64,000 nt of DNA from the NCBI RefSeq assembly GCF_002838765.1, contig NZ_CP025120.1:2418001-2482000 (forward strand). The letters run 5' to 3'. The position numbers and the translations under genes were made by a program. The notes beneath the pieces are model-generated. The model was not told the origin of the DNA. It did no database searches and saw nothing but the letters and a program-made list of their open reading frames with translations. This DNA is from Kangiella profundi (GTDB lineage: Bacteria; Pseudomonadota; Gammaproteobacteria; Enterobacterales; Kangiellaceae). This document shows, piece after piece, positions 28,439-37,159 of this stretch (within the stretch, counting starts at the first letter, position 1; every line of letters begins with the position of its first letter).

Positions 28439-29008
28439 ATGAAAACGTTCATACGCAAATACGGTGTTCTCTGCGCGCTGCTGACCATTAGCCTAACCGC
28501 TTTTGGTCAGGCCGGTTACATTAAAGCCAAAGCCATTCTTGCACAGTATTTGCTTGAAGACGCCTGGCAACAGACGCTTGTCGATGGACAGCCGCATAAG
28601 CCCTGGGACTGGGCCGATACCTTCCCGGTCGCCAAACTGACTGTACCCAGCCAGAACATTGAGCAGCTGGTTCTTTCCGGTGCTTCGGGCCGTAATTTGG
28701 CCTTTGGCCCCGGACATCTATTATCGAGCAATTTGCCCGAACAACCCGGCCATACGATTCTAGGCGGCCACCGAGATACACACTTTGAGTTCCTGCAATA
28801 CCTCAAAGCGGGTGATGAGATTGCCATTCAGGATAAATATGGTGAGGTTCATCAGTTCAAAGTGACAGGGATAGAAATTCACAATATTGAAACTGACCAG
28901 ATTCAAGATAGAGGCATCAATCAACTTACTCTGGTCACCTGTTACCCATTCAACACCTTGGAAGTGGGCGGGCCATTACGTTACCTGGTTCATGCGGTGA
29001 AGGTTTGA
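28439..29008 (+). CDS. Class GN sortase
   Basis: A 189-residue sortase, a membrane-anchored transpeptidase rare in Gram-negative bacteria. An N-terminal membrane segment (residues ~8-27) is followed by the sortase fold. The catalytic triad is visible: H111 in LGGHRDTHF, C168 in LTLVTCYPF and R181 in GPLRYLV. It immediately follows its presumed substrate gene, the standard one-sortase one-target arrangement in marine proteobacteria. What the substrate is attached to in a Gram-negative envelope is not settled. Confidence 0.93.
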   Translation: MKTFIRKYGVLCALLTISLTAFGQAGYIKAKAILAQYLLEDAWQQTLVDGQPHKPWDWADTFPVAKLTVPSQNIEQLVLSGASGRNLAFGPGHLLSSNLPEQPGHTILGGHRDTHFEFLQYLKAGDEIAIQDKYGEVHQFKVTGIEIHNIETDQIQDRGINQLTLVTCYPFNTLEVGGPLRYLVHAVKV

Positions 29009-29020
29009 TTTCCTTCATAT

Positions 29021-29097
29021 CGTAGGGTGCGTCGTGACGCACCGCTTACCTTTACAAAATAATTTAAGTTCAATGGTGCGTCACGACGCACCCTACG
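29021..29097. repeat. 23-bp inverted repeat pair, REP/BIME-like
   Basis: Two perfect 23-bp inverted arms (CGTAGGGTGCGTCGTGACGCA... and its inverse) bracket a 31-bp A/T-rich centre. Each arm contains its own small palindrome (GGTGCGTC / GACGCACC). It lies just after the sortase stop and could also act as a bidirectional terminator. Confidence 0.8.
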
Positions 29098-29105
29098 AAA
29101 TCCTT

Positions 29106-29506
29106 TTATTCTACTTTGTAGATTTCTGCACTGCCTACTTTTTTTCCTTCTGCGCTTCCACCATGACTGTAGTAAGGTCTTCTAAAGAATAGTTCTGTTT
29201 CAGTATTCTTTTCAATAATTACATACTCTATTCTTGCTCTCTTGAAAGTACTAATAACTTTACCTATTGCTTGTTCAGCTGAGGGCAACGTTTGATCTGC
29301 TTTTTGTAAGTTACCACTTTGTCTTAAAACTCTTACTAAATACTTACCCCCTTTTGCAATTTTGCTTTATTTTTTAATTCATCTAAATAGATAACACTAT
29401 CATCATCGGGATCATCAAGTTGTCTTTCTCTTTTTGATGTCACAACCAAACTTATAATAATTAGAATTACACCACCAACTAACCCAATAATCTGATCTGG
29501 CTCCAT
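29106..29506 (-). pseudogene. Small membrane protein gene split by a -1 frame change
   Basis: An ATG at 29506 with a strong AGGAAAGG site opens a frame encoding MEPDQIIGLVGGVILIIIS..., a single membrane helix, then SKRERQLDDPDDDSVIYLDELKNKAKLQK before a stop at about 29340. The next frame continues without a gap as GGKYLVRVLRQSGNLQKADQ... to a stop at 29106. Joining them gives one coherent ~132-residue protein. The switch falls on a run of five C on the plus strand (29347-29351). Read on the minus strand this is A AAG GGG, a pattern suited to -1 ribosomal slippage. Gene decay, sequencing error or programmed frameshifting are all possible. I do not recognise the family. Confidence 0.6.
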
Positions 29507-29630
29507 AACCTTTCCTTTTTATTACTTATCTCTATCCTAACAAACCTTTTTTTAATTAATAATCCATAATTCATGGAATAAACGCCATGGCTCCTCGTTA
29601 AATAAAAACATTAACAGTGAGGAGTAAATT

Positions 29631-29702
29631 ATGAAGCGTTTAATTCAGGGGATTTTGTTGGTGTTAATGCTGGTGGGAATTGTGATTTTGTTGCTGAAGT
29701 AA
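29631..29702 (+). CDS. 23-residue single-helix membrane miniprotein
   Basis: A short reading frame encodes MKRLIQGILLVLMLVGIVIL plus LLK: a basic start, one membrane-spanning stretch and a terminal lysine. GAGGAG sits 8 bp before the ATG, a strong ribosome-binding site that would be unlikely by chance directly ahead of such a peptide. It lies alone between the split gene and folA. The function is unknown; small membrane regulators of this kind are often missed in annotation. Confidence 0.55.
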   Translation: MKRLIQGILLVLMLVGIVILLLK

Positions 29703-29722
29703 TTAACCGAATGTGGCGAAAA

Positions 29723-29749
29723 GGGGAGGCACACTGGCCTGCCCCTACC
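29723..29749 (-). repeat. REP palindrome, copy 4
   Basis: This is a diverged copy of the RAYT-linked REP in the orientation of copies 2 and 3, with arms GGGGAGGC and GCCTGCCCC. It stands next to the 3' end of folA, far from the RAYT gene, showing dispersal of the repeat. Confidence 0.75.
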
Positions 29750-29760
29750 CAATATAATAA

Positions 29761-30273
29761 TTAGTCTCTTACCCTTACCAATTCAACGAATTGATAATGA
29801 TAGGGATTCTTTTCATCCGGCTGATGTTTCTCACGCGAGACTTCCTGCCACTGCAAATGCGTCCAGTCGGGGAAATGTGCATCGCCTTCTGTATCTAAAT
29901 CAATGAAGGTCAAATAGAGCTTATCCGCATGATCAATCATCTGATGATAGATATTGGAACCACCGATGATCATCACTTCTTGTGCATCACCCGCTGCCGC
30001 AAAGGCTTCTTCTAAGCTGGTGACCACCTGACATCGCTCATTATGAAACTCTGAACGGTAGTCAGGGTTACGGCTGATGATAATATTGTCGCGACCCGGC
30101 AAGACCATGCCAATTGACTCATGCGTTTTACGCCCCATGATAACCGGCTTACCTAATGTCACAGCTTTAAAGTGTTTTAGATCAGCGGGCAGATGCCACG
30201 GCATCTGATTGTCTTTGCCGATAACGCGATCATTAGCCATGGCAACAATTAAGCTGATGATAGGTTTACTCAT
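29761..30273 (-). CDS. folA: Dihydrofolate reductase
   Basis: A 170-residue chromosomal-type DHFR that reduces dihydrofolate to tetrahydrofolate with NADPH. Key segments are ISLIVAMANDRVIGKDNQMPWHLPADLKHFK, with the active-site Met20-like loop and acidic residue, VIMGRKTHESIG, and VMIIGGSNIYHQMI, with the NADPH-binding GG. It follows thyA by 9 bp, so the enzyme that consumes dihydrofolate is cotranscribed with the one that generates it. Confidence 0.96.
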   Translation of the reverse strand: MSKPIISLIVAMANDRVIGKDNQMPWHLPADLKHFKAVTLGKPVIMGRKTHESIGMVLPGRDNIIISRNPDYRSEFHNERCQVVTSLEEAFAAAGDAQEVMIIGGSNIYHQMIDHADKLYLTFIDLDTEGDAHFPDWTHLQWQEVSREKHQPDEKNPYHYQFVELVRVRD

Positions 30274-30282
30274 AGCTGATTC

Positions 30283-31077
30283 CTAAACGGCCACTGGTGC
30301 TTTGATATGTGGGTGGCTTTCATAACCGACAATTTCAAAGTCTTCAAACTGATAGTCGAACAGTGAGTCAGGCTTACGTTTGATGTTTAGCGTTGGCAAC
30401 GGCAATGGCTCACGTGATAATTGCTCTTTAGCCTGCTCAAAGTGATTGCTGTACAGATGGGTATCACCACCGGTCCAGATAAACTCACCGACATCTAACC
30501 CAGCTTGCTGTGCCATCATATGAGTCAGCAACGCATACGAAGCAATATTGAAGGGTACACCCAGGAAAATATCGGCGCTGCGCTGATACAGCTGACAGGA
30601 CAGTTTGCCATTAGCCACATAGAACTGGAACAATGAATGACATGGTGGCAGAGCCATCTCATCGGCTACGCCAGGATTGTAGGCGACCACCATCAGGCGA
30701 CGGCTATTGGGATTGGTTTTAATCTGATGGAGTACATTTGAAATCTGATCAATGGTGGTTCCATCTGGCTTTTTCCAAGAGCGCCATTGCTCGCCATAAA
30801 CTGGCCCAAGGTCGCCATTTTCGTCAGCCCACTCGTCCCAGATTGAAACCCCATTGTCTTTCAGATACTTGATGTTGGTATCGCCATTTAAGAACCACAG
30901 TAGTTCATAAATGATTGAACGAAGATGTAATTTCTTGGTGGTAACCAGTGGAAACCCATCCTGCAGATTAAAGCGCATCTGATAACCAAACACGCTACGC
31001 GTTCCCGTTCCGGTTCTATCGCCTTTATCTTCGCCATTCTCAAGTACATGGCGCATCATATCGAGATACTGTTTCAT
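30283..31077 (-). CDS. thyA: Thymidylate synthase
   Basis: A 264-residue enzyme (same length as E. coli ThyA) that methylates dUMP to dTMP using methylenetetrahydrofolate. The catalytic cysteine is in [12 protein letters not shown], the nucleotide-binding arginines are in [11 protein letters not shown] and [21 protein letters not shown], and [13 protein letters not shown] opens the fold. It lies between lgt and folA on the minus strand, a common arrangement. Confidence 0.97.
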   Translation of the reverse strand: MKQYLDMMRHVLENGEDKGDRTGTGTRSVFGYQMRFNLQDGFPLVTTKKLHLRSIIYELLWFLNGDTNIKYLKDNGVSIWDEWADENGDLGPVYGEQWRSWKKPDGTTIDQISNVLHQIKTNPNSRRLMVVAYNPGVADEMALPPCHSLFQFYVANGKLSCQLYQRSADIFLGVPFNIASYALLTHMMAQQAGLDVGEFIWTGGDTHLYSNHFEQAKEQLSREPLPLPTLNIKRKPDSLFDYQFEDFEIVGYESHPHIKAPVAV

Positions 31078-31108
31078 AGTGACTACCGCTCTACCCTGTC
31101 AGTTAACG

Positions 31109-31897
31109 CTATTTTGTCTTTTTGCTATACGCAGCAATTAATAAATATAAGCCAATGATAATCATAGGGGCGCTGAGTACCTGGCCCATGGTCAGCCAGG
31201 AAATAATTTCGCCAAGATGCGCATCCGGCTCGCGGAAGAACTCAACACCGAAACGCGCAGAACCATACCCCACCAGGAACAGTCCCGAGACAGCCATTCT
31301 TGGACGTGGCTTAGCCGAGTAAATCCACAACACGATGAATAACACCAGTCCCTCAAACACTGCCTCATACAACTGCGACGGATGGCGTAATAAGCCAAGC
31401 GGATCATCCGGGAAGCGCATCGCTAACGGAAAGTCTGCGCTGGCTTGTCGGCCCCATAATTCGCCATTAATAAAATTACCGATTCGCCCAAACATCAAGC
31501 CTAGTGGCGCTAATGGCGCGATGAAATCAGCAATTTCAAAGAAGGTTTTTTTACTTTTGTATTGATAGTAGAGAGCACCACCGATCACACCCAGCAGACC
31601 ACCGTGGAAGGACATCCCGCCCTGCCAGATTTTAAATAGATACCAGAAGTCCTCTTTCCACCATTGCATGCCATAGAACATGACATAGCCTAGACGACCA
31701 CCAATGATGACGCCAATAAAAGCATAAAACAGAAAGTCTGCAACCTGGTCTTTGGTCCAGCCTGAGTTCGGCTGTTTCGCGCGGTAGTTCCCGAGCATCC
31801 AGGCCGCAATAAAGCCTAACAAATACATTAGTCCGTACCAGCGCAGGGCAATGGGGCCAAATTCAAAGATAATCGGGTCAATTTTCGGAAAATTCAT
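31109..31897 (-). CDS. lgt: Prolipoprotein diacylglyceryl transferase
   Basis: Lgt transfers diacylglycerol from phosphatidylglycerol to the lipobox cysteine of prolipoproteins in the inner membrane; several lipoproteins of this window would be substrates. The Lgt signature GRIGNFINGELWGR is intact. The HGG stretch (MSFHGGLLGVIGG) and the C-terminal GLFLVGYGSARFGVEFFREPD are also conserved. The protein has 262 residues and about seven membrane helices. It is 31 bp upstream of thyA. Confidence 0.96.
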   Translation of the reverse strand: MNFPKIDPIIFEFGPIALRWYGLMYLLGFIAAWMLGNYRAKQPNSGWTKDQVADFLFYAFIGVIIGGRLGYVMFYGMQWWKEDFWYLFKIWQGGMSFHGGLLGVIGGALYYQYKSKKTFFEIADFIAPLAPLGLMFGRIGNFINGELWGRQASADFPLAMRFPDDPLGLLRHPSQLYEAVFEGLVLFIVLWIYSAKPRPRMAVSGLFLVGYGSARFGVEFFREPDAHLGEIISWLTMGQVLSAPMIIIGLYLLIAAYSKKTK

Positions 31898-31913
31898 GTA
31901 TCTCTCTAGCGTC

Positions 31914-32747
31914 TTATAAGTATTCTGTAATAATTTTTATGCCGACTACGATAAGCAACAATGCGAAAAATCGTTTAATGACCTTGGTTGGCAAACGGTG
32001 CGCCAGATAGGCACCCAAAGGCGCGGTGACGATTGAGCCGACAGCAATCGCAATCATAGCAGGCAGATAGACATATCCCAAATGATAATCGGGTAACTCC
32101 GCCACATTCCAGCCCAATGCAATATACCCGACGGCAGCCATGATAGCCAAAGGCAGACCACAGGCAGCAGCTGTGCCAATGGACATGACCAATTTTTCCT
32201 TATGGAACAATAAGTAAGGAACTACCAGACTACCACCACCGATACCAACCAAAGATGATAATGCGCCCATGACCATGGCGCTTGGCGTTGCATGCCGCCA
32301 GTGCAACCTCTCGCCTTTAGCCACTGGCAATTTATCAATCATCATTCGCAGTCCCATCAGAATTGAAAAGAAGCCGAATATCCACGCCAACCATTCTGTA
32401 TTCATCAACTTTGCCAGATAGGAACCCAGCAATGCCCCAATCATGATACCGGGCACCAGCAGCTTTAGTAATCGTATCGATACTGAACCTCTACGGTAGT
32501 GCGACAAGGCTGATGAAACCGCGATAAAGCAGATCGTCGCCATTGAGGTGGCCAGTGCCATATGCATGATGTGCTCACTAGGAACGCCGATTTGTGGTAG
32601 TAGCCAGACCATGGCAGGCACTATCACCAGTCCGCCACCAATACCAAATAATCCGGCCAAGATGCCGTTTAACAGACCAAGCGCTAGTAATAGCAGTAAG
32701 AATTCAGGTTCTAGTCCCATGCAAGCCAGTGAGTTATTTGATTGCAT
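31914..32747 (-). CDS. Sulfite exporter TauE/SafE (TSUP) family permease
   Basis: A polytopic protein with two repeated halves, each starting with a glycine-rich motif (GLFGIGGGLVIVPAMVWLL and LSSLVGIGGGSLVVPYLLF), the hallmark of the TSUP family. Members move sulfite, sulfoacetate or other organic anions; the substrate here is not known. The start is uncertain: ATG at 32747 or at 32720 (MGLEPEF); neither has a clear ribosome-binding site. It precedes lgt by 16 bp and is probably the first gene of the lgt-thyA-folA operon. Confidence 0.88.
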   Translation of the reverse strand: MQSNNSLACMGLEPEFLLLLLALGLLNGILAGLFGIGGGLVIVPAMVWLLPQIGVPSEHIMHMALATSMATICFIAVSSALSHYRRGSVSIRLLKLLVPGIMIGALLGSYLAKLMNTEWLAWIFGFFSILMGLRMMIDKLPVAKGERLHWRHATPSAMVMGALSSLVGIGGGSLVVPYLLFHKEKLVMSIGTAAACGLPLAIMAAVGYIALGWNVAELPDYHLGYVYLPAMIAIAVGSIVTAPLGAYLAHRLPTKVIKRFFALLLIVVGIKIITEYL

Positions 32748-32880
32748 GGCATTATGACGAATGATGCCTGGATAGGCAAAAATGTTAATCAGACAGGGTT
32801 AATTCCACCCCTAAACTTGTCCTGTTTCTGCACGATAAGTTAATATGAAGCCATATAAATGATAGGTAAAAGGACGACAC

Positions 32881-33480
32881 ATGCGCCAATTCAGCGAAGC
32901 CTGCGAACGAAATAAGGGGCCCATTCTGGATGTTATCAAGCCTTATCTGGATCACAGCAAGGAAGTTCTGGAGATTGGCTCTGGTACTGGCCAACACGCG
33001 GTCTGGTTTGCTGGAGCGATGCCGCACCTGATCTGGCATACCAGTGATCTGCGCGATAACCATCCTTCCATCATCGCTTGGATCGAGTCCAGTGAACTGC
33101 CAAACCTCAGAAAGCCACGCACCCTAAATGTTGGACAAGGTGTCTGGCCTGTTAACCAGGTGGATGCCATCTTTACTGCCAATACCTGCCATATTATGTC
33201 ATGGGAGCGAGTTCGCGATATGTTCGAAGGTGCCAACCGTGTCCTCAAGCCTGGCGGCCACCTGCTGATTTATGGTCCCTTTAACGTCAATGGCGAATAT
33301 ACTTCTGAATCCAACAAAGAATTCGATGCCTCATTAAAGCAGCGCGATCCCGAAAGTGGTATTCGTGATTATGATGATATGAATCGAGTTGCTCGCCATA
33401 ATGGCTTCTCCTTGATTAAGCGTCATGATATGCCAGCCAATAATATGTTATTGGCCTATGAGAAAAGTTCGGCATTTTAA
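32881..33480 (+). CDS. DUF938 family SAM-dependent methyltransferase
   Basis: A 199-residue protein matching DUF938: MRQFSEACERNKGPILDVI opening, motif I VLEIGSGTGQHAVWFA, and WHTSDLRDNHPSI. The class I methyltransferase fold is clear but the substrate is unknown. It is divergent from the TSUP gene and convergent with rppH. Confidence 0.88.
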   Translation: MRQFSEACERNKGPILDVIKPYLDHSKEVLEIGSGTGQHAVWFAGAMPHLIWHTSDLRDNHPSIIAWIESSELPNLRKPRTLNVGQGVWPVNQVDAIFTANTCHIMSWERVRDMFEGANRVLKPGGHLLIYGPFNVNGEYTSESNKEFDASLKQRDPESGIRDYDDMNRVARHNGFSLIKRHDMPANNMLLAYEKSSAF

Positions 33481-33495
33481 AATTCCATAAAAAAA

Positions 33496-33515
33496 GAGCA
33501 GCTGATTAGCTGCTC
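33496..33515 (-). terminator. Terminator shared by the DUF938 gene and rppH
   Basis: An 8-bp stem (GAGCAGCT / AGCTGCTC) with a GATT loop. On the minus strand it is followed by seven T residues, a strong terminator for rppH; on the plus strand the tract is weak. The rppH stop codon (33508-33506) lies in the loop and adjacent stem. Confidence 0.85.
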
Positions 33516-34177
33516 TGTTGATCTTTATTACCTCGGTAGGGGTGTCGCGGGCGTCGTTTCCGCTTACCCTGCTTATTGCCACTATCATTGCGGTGCTGCT
33601 GATTGGAACGTGGTCTTGACTCCTCGCTGGGCGGAGTGACGCCACGTTGATTGGCATCATTCTTATCCGACTTATAGTGCTTAGACGGTTTTCCCTTAAA
33701 CTGAAATCGGAACATGCTGCTCATCAGTTCAGACAAAGCCGCGCGATAAACATCACGTTTAAAGTTCACCACATTACGCACTGGGTACCAGTAATTGACC
33801 CAGATAAAGCCATCAAATTCTGGATGGTCAGTGGCTGCAAAATCAATTTTGTTTTCATCAGCCAATAGCTGAAGCAGAAACCATTTTTGCTTCTGGCCAA
33901 TACACAACGGCTGCGAATTTTGTCTTACTAAACGCTGGGGCAATCGGTATTTATACCAATGCTGCGTACTCCCTAGAATACGGACATCATCTTTTTCAAG
34001 GCCGACTTCTTCATATAATTCTCGGTACATGGTCTGTTCCGCGCTTTCGCCGGGATGCACTCCTCCTTGCGGGAACTGCCATGATGTTTGTCCGAAGCGG
34101 CGTGTCCAGAGCAACTGGCCCTGGTCGTTACAAATGATGATGCCGACGTTGGCTCTAAAGCCTTCTGCGTCGATCAT
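33506..34177 (-). CDS. rppH: RNA pyrophosphohydrolase RppH with an extended basic tail
   Basis: RppH removes pyrophosphate from the 5' end of mRNA and so starts RNase E-dependent decay. Residues 1-155 match the E. coli enzyme: [17 protein letters not shown], the Nudix box [23 protein letters not shown], and [31 protein letters not shown]. The start at 34177 is chosen by that match; an in-frame ATG at 34210 would add 11 residues. About 60 residues beyond the normal end are low-complexity and rich in K, R, Q and N (for example [13 protein letters not shown]), probably a disordered RNA-binding extension. The stop lies inside the terminator hairpin. Confidence 0.93.
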   Translation of the reverse strand: MIDAEGFRANVGIIICNDQGQLLWTRRFGQTSWQFPQGGVHPGESAEQTMYRELYEEVGLEKDDVRILGSTQHWYKYRLPQRLVRQNSQPLCIGQKQKWFLLQLLADENKIDFAATDHPEFDGFIWVNYWYPVRNVVNFKRDVYRAALSELMSSMFRFQFKGKPSKHYKSDKNDANQRGVTPPSEESRPRSNQQHRNDSGNKQGKRKRRPRHPYRGNKDQQSS

Positions 34178-34255
34178 CGATCTATCCAAATCATAAAACT
34201 TTGTTATCATTGTTCCACAGACTTAGAATTTCGACAATAAAAAAATCCTCGGCCT

Positions 34256-34924
34256 ATGAACCAACAGACCTACGCTACACAGCAAGAACTACTTGAGAAA
34301 GCACAATCATTATCTGGCTTTACACTTGGCGAGTTAGCTGAGAAGTATCAATCTGAGCTGCCTTCGCATCTGTTACGCGAAAAAGGGAGAATTGGTCAGT
34401 TCTTTGAATATCTGCTGGGGGCCACTTCAGGTTCATTGGCTCAACCTGATTTTGTAGAGCTAGGCGTTGAGCTTAAAACGTTGCCCATAGATAGCTCTGG
34501 GCGACCACTCGAGTCAACCTATGTCAGCGTTGTTCCGCTAAAAGACTTACAAGGTCTGCATTGGCATAACTCGGTAGTCCGACATAAGCTACTAAAGGTT
34601 CTATGGATTCCGATTCTAGCCGAGCGAACTATTCCTATAGAACAACGTCAGGTTGCCATGCCCTTTATTTGGCAACCAACTGCCCATCAGGAAGGCTTAC
34701 TAAGAAAAGACTTTGAAGATACGATTGAGACAGTTGCGCTTGGTCAAATTGAACAAATTGATGCACGTTTCGGTGAGGTGATGCAGGTCAGGCCAAAAGC
34801 TGCCAATGCCAAAGCATTAACTGAAGCGATTGGTCCAGAGGGCGAAACGATTCAAACATTACCAAGAGGCTTTTATTTAAGACCGTCTTTTACTCGCGGT
34901 ATTCTCGAAACTAACTTTAGTTAA
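34256..34924 (+). CDS. mutH: DNA mismatch repair endonuclease MutH
   Basis: MutH nicks the unmethylated strand at hemimethylated GATC sites during mismatch repair. The 222-residue length fits the family. Catalytic residues are visible with E. coli spacing: E51 in FFEYLLGA, and D65, E72 and K74 in DFVELGVELKTLP. Its presence implies Dam methylation in this organism. It is divergent from rppH, its common neighbour in gammaproteobacteria, and ends 8 bp before the convergent TPR gene. Confidence 0.95.
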   Translation: MNQQTYATQQELLEKAQSLSGFTLGELAEKYQSELPSHLLREKGRIGQFFEYLLGATSGSLAQPDFVELGVELKTLPIDSSGRPLESTYVSVVPLKDLQGLHWHNSVVRHKLLKVLWIPILAERTIPIEQRQVAMPFIWQPTAHQEGLLRKDFEDTIETVALGQIEQIDARFGEVMQVRPKAANAKALTEAIGPEGETIQTLPRGFYLRPSFTRGILETNFS

Positions 34925-34932
34925 TAATTGAA

Positions 34933-36039
34933 CTACTTCCTACGGCTAACCATGTAATAAGCCATTTTGCGCTTATTGGTCATTATATCGATTTCTTTTT
35001 CAAGCTCTATATATTGACGATAATATTCAACCGCTTTCTTTAACTCACCCGTTTCAGAATAAACACTAGCCAGAATCTTCGAAAGCTCCATTAGACGAAC
35101 TTTATCGTTTAACTCTTCTGCTCTTTGATAAGCCAACTCAGCAATTGTCTGAGCATTAGTAAAATCTTTTAATTCAAGATACGTTGAAGCAAGTCTAATC
35201 TCAAACACATTGGTCATTGTTTTATAGTCCACAGACTTCACTACAGGGTAATGCTCTTTGAGTAGTTCAAGTGCTTTATCACTTTTATTAGCCTGAGCCA
35301 TTAACTTTGTTTGTAAATCTAAAGCCAAGGTGTAATAAATTGGATCGTTAGCCTCACTACAATGAAGCATAGCTTCTTCGCTATGAATTCGTGCCATATC
35401 AACACTTTTAATGCTCAGCTCCAAATCCGCTAATTCAAAATAACTGCCACATAGCTGTAATGGATGTTTATCCTGACTGACAACTTTTAACATTTGTCTC
35501 GCGTAACCAATAGCTGTATTGGTCATTCCAGATTGTCTAAATAAACTCGTTAAATTCTGTAACGCCGCGTATTTATGCCAGGGATGTGAATCCATTGATT
35601 CCAAACCCTCAATTGCATCAGAAGCATGCTGGTAAGCCTGCTCATAGTTTCCTGAAAATAAATATATATTAGCGACTAATGCATGTGTTCTAGTGACCAA
35701 GGTTTCATTCTTCGAGTTTCGGATCAGTTGTTCAAGTTGCTTGGTTGAGTCATTAAATTTCCCTTCAAGAGCTAAAGCATGCGCTTTGAATAGAGCAAAT
35801 AACTCTTTTTGATCTATATTTAATTTTTCGTAGTCTTCCTCAAGCAGTGCTATGTATTTTTTTGCTGATTCTATATCTGATGTTTTATCGACTTCGACTG
35901 CTTCTAGAATACTGTCATAGCTTTGAGACTCGACATTTTCTTCGGCTTGCGTGACATGGTTAATCCCGAACAGCACTACTGTGCTATAAATTATTATGAC
36001 GATAACTTTCATTACTTTTTCAAAATAATATTTGCTCAT
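34933..36039 (-). CDS. Exported TPR-repeat protein B of the borosin locus
   Basis: A 368-residue protein with an N-terminal hydrophobic segment (residues ~10-27, VIVIIIYSTVVLFGINHVTQA then EEN), likely a signal peptide. The rest is helical repeats of TPR type, e.g. LVANIYLFSGNYEQAYQHASDAIE and LASVYSETGELKKAVEYYRQYIELEKEI. It ends in KRKMAYYMVSRRK. Overall it is a paralog of the next gene upstream in transcription (36049-37113), 9 bp away. Such TPR regions usually precede a membrane helix with a GGDEF or kinase domain, but here the protein stops. ATG 36039 has a better ribosome site than ATG 36012. Function unknown; it may bind the peptide product. Confidence 0.75.
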   Translation of the reverse strand: MSKYYFEKVMKVIVIIIYSTVVLFGINHVTQAEENVESQSYDSILEAVEVDKTSDIESAKKYIALLEEDYEKLNIDQKELFALFKAHALALEGKFNDSTKQLEQLIRNSKNETLVTRTHALVANIYLFSGNYEQAYQHASDAIEGLESMDSHPWHKYAALQNLTSLFRQSGMTNTAIGYARQMLKVVSQDKHPLQLCGSYFELADLELSIKSVDMARIHSEEAMLHCSEANDPIYYTLALDLQTKLMAQANKSDKALELLKEHYPVVKSVDYKTMTNVFEIRLASTYLELKDFTNAQTIAELAYQRAEELNDKVRLMELSKILASVYSETGELKKAVEYYRQYIELEKEIDIMTNKRKMAYYMVSRRK

Positions 36040-36048
36040 GCTCTTGCC

Positions 36049-37113
36049 CTATTTCATACTCTGCATCGCAATAAAATAGGCCATTTTGCGTTGCTTCAAT
36101 TGCAGCTGAATTTGCCTTTCAGTGTCGATATACAATTGATAATACTCAATTGCTTTACTGTTATTTTCTAGATTGGAGTATGCGGTTGCGAGTATTCTAG
36201 TGGCTTCTTTTTTATGTGGAAGATAACTGTTAGTGGTTTCGGCAGCGAACGCTTTCTCTGCATACTTTACTGCTTCTTTATTTTTCTTTAATTTCAGTAG
36301 CATATCTGCAATTTTGATAAATCCATTAACTTCTCCAATATCCCAATCTATACTTTGGAATTTGTCCTGTATTAGTTCAAGTTCTTTTAAAGAGTCTTTG
36401 GAATTTTTATCTGTTAAGTTAATTGATGCTAACTCTTGCGAAGCTAATAAAAAGAAAAGATCTTGTCCGGAGCTTTTACAGTTTTTACTCGCTTCAACAA
36501 AATAATCTTTTGCCTTAGTATAACTTTGTAGCTGAACCTCTATATTTCCTGAATTGAAATACGCATAACACAATTCTTTTTCTAATCCAGTTTTACTAAC
36601 TTCCTTTAAATAGCTATTTGAGTATTCGTAAGCTTTATCCACGAATCCAACTTCTGTATATATGGTGGCAGCGTTTGCCAATACTGTTTTTATCGCTCTT
36701 GATTCAGTTAAATCATTTAGCATTAGCCTTGCCTTCTCAATATTTATGAAAGCATTCATGAACTCTGAGTTACTTGCATAAATAACCGCCAGCATTGAAT
36801 AGGCTTGTGCCTTAACATCAGGGCTGCTACTAGTCTCTAATAAATTATTAAGAAGTGTTGTTGCTTGTTGATAATCGCCGGCCATCAAAAGACTATGGCT
36901 TTTATATAATATGAAACGACTGTATTGCGATTCATTAAACTGCTTTTGCAACAGTTCTAAATCAGCAATATATTCAGAACCGGCTTTGGGATCAGAAGTC
37001 AATAGCTGCTGAGCTTCATCCAATCTTGCCTCTAAACTCTGAACTGCAAAAGCCTCTGACACTACAGATAGTAGTATCATTACAATGCATAGTTTTGTAA
37101 AAAAAGGTCTCAT
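36049..37113 (-). CDS. Exported TPR-repeat protein A of the borosin locus
   Basis: A 354-residue protein with a clear signal peptide (residues 1-23, cleavage after SEAFA). Tandem TPR-like helices fill the mature part, e.g. LYKSHSLLMAGDYQQATTLLNNLL, ANAATIYTEVGFVDKAYEYSNSYL and LATAYSNLENNSKAIEYYQLYI. The end, QLKQRKMAYFIAMQSMK, matches the end of protein B, and the two probably arose by tandem duplication. It lies 112 bp downstream of the precursor peptide gene, past a hairpin. I infer a periplasmic partner of the methylated peptide, for export, maturation or sensing, but nothing in the sequence proves that. Confidence 0.75.
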   Translation of the reverse strand: MRPFFTKLCIVMILLSVVSEAFAVQSLEARLDEAQQLLTSDPKAGSEYIADLELLQKQFNESQYSRFILYKSHSLLMAGDYQQATTLLNNLLETSSSPDVKAQAYSMLAVIYASNSEFMNAFINIEKARLMLNDLTESRAIKTVLANAATIYTEVGFVDKAYEYSNSYLKEVSKTGLEKELCYAYFNSGNIEVQLQSYTKAKDYFVEASKNCKSSGQDLFFLLASQELASINLTDKNSKDSLKELELIQDKFQSIDWDIGEVNGFIKIADMLLKLKKNKEAVKYAEKAFAAETTNSYLPHKKEATRILATAYSNLENNSKAIEYYQLYIDTERQIQLQLKQRKMAYFIAMQSMK

Positions 37114-37159
37114 ACAGTAATTGCCCTAAATTCCATTTTGATAATATTCCAAGACAGAA

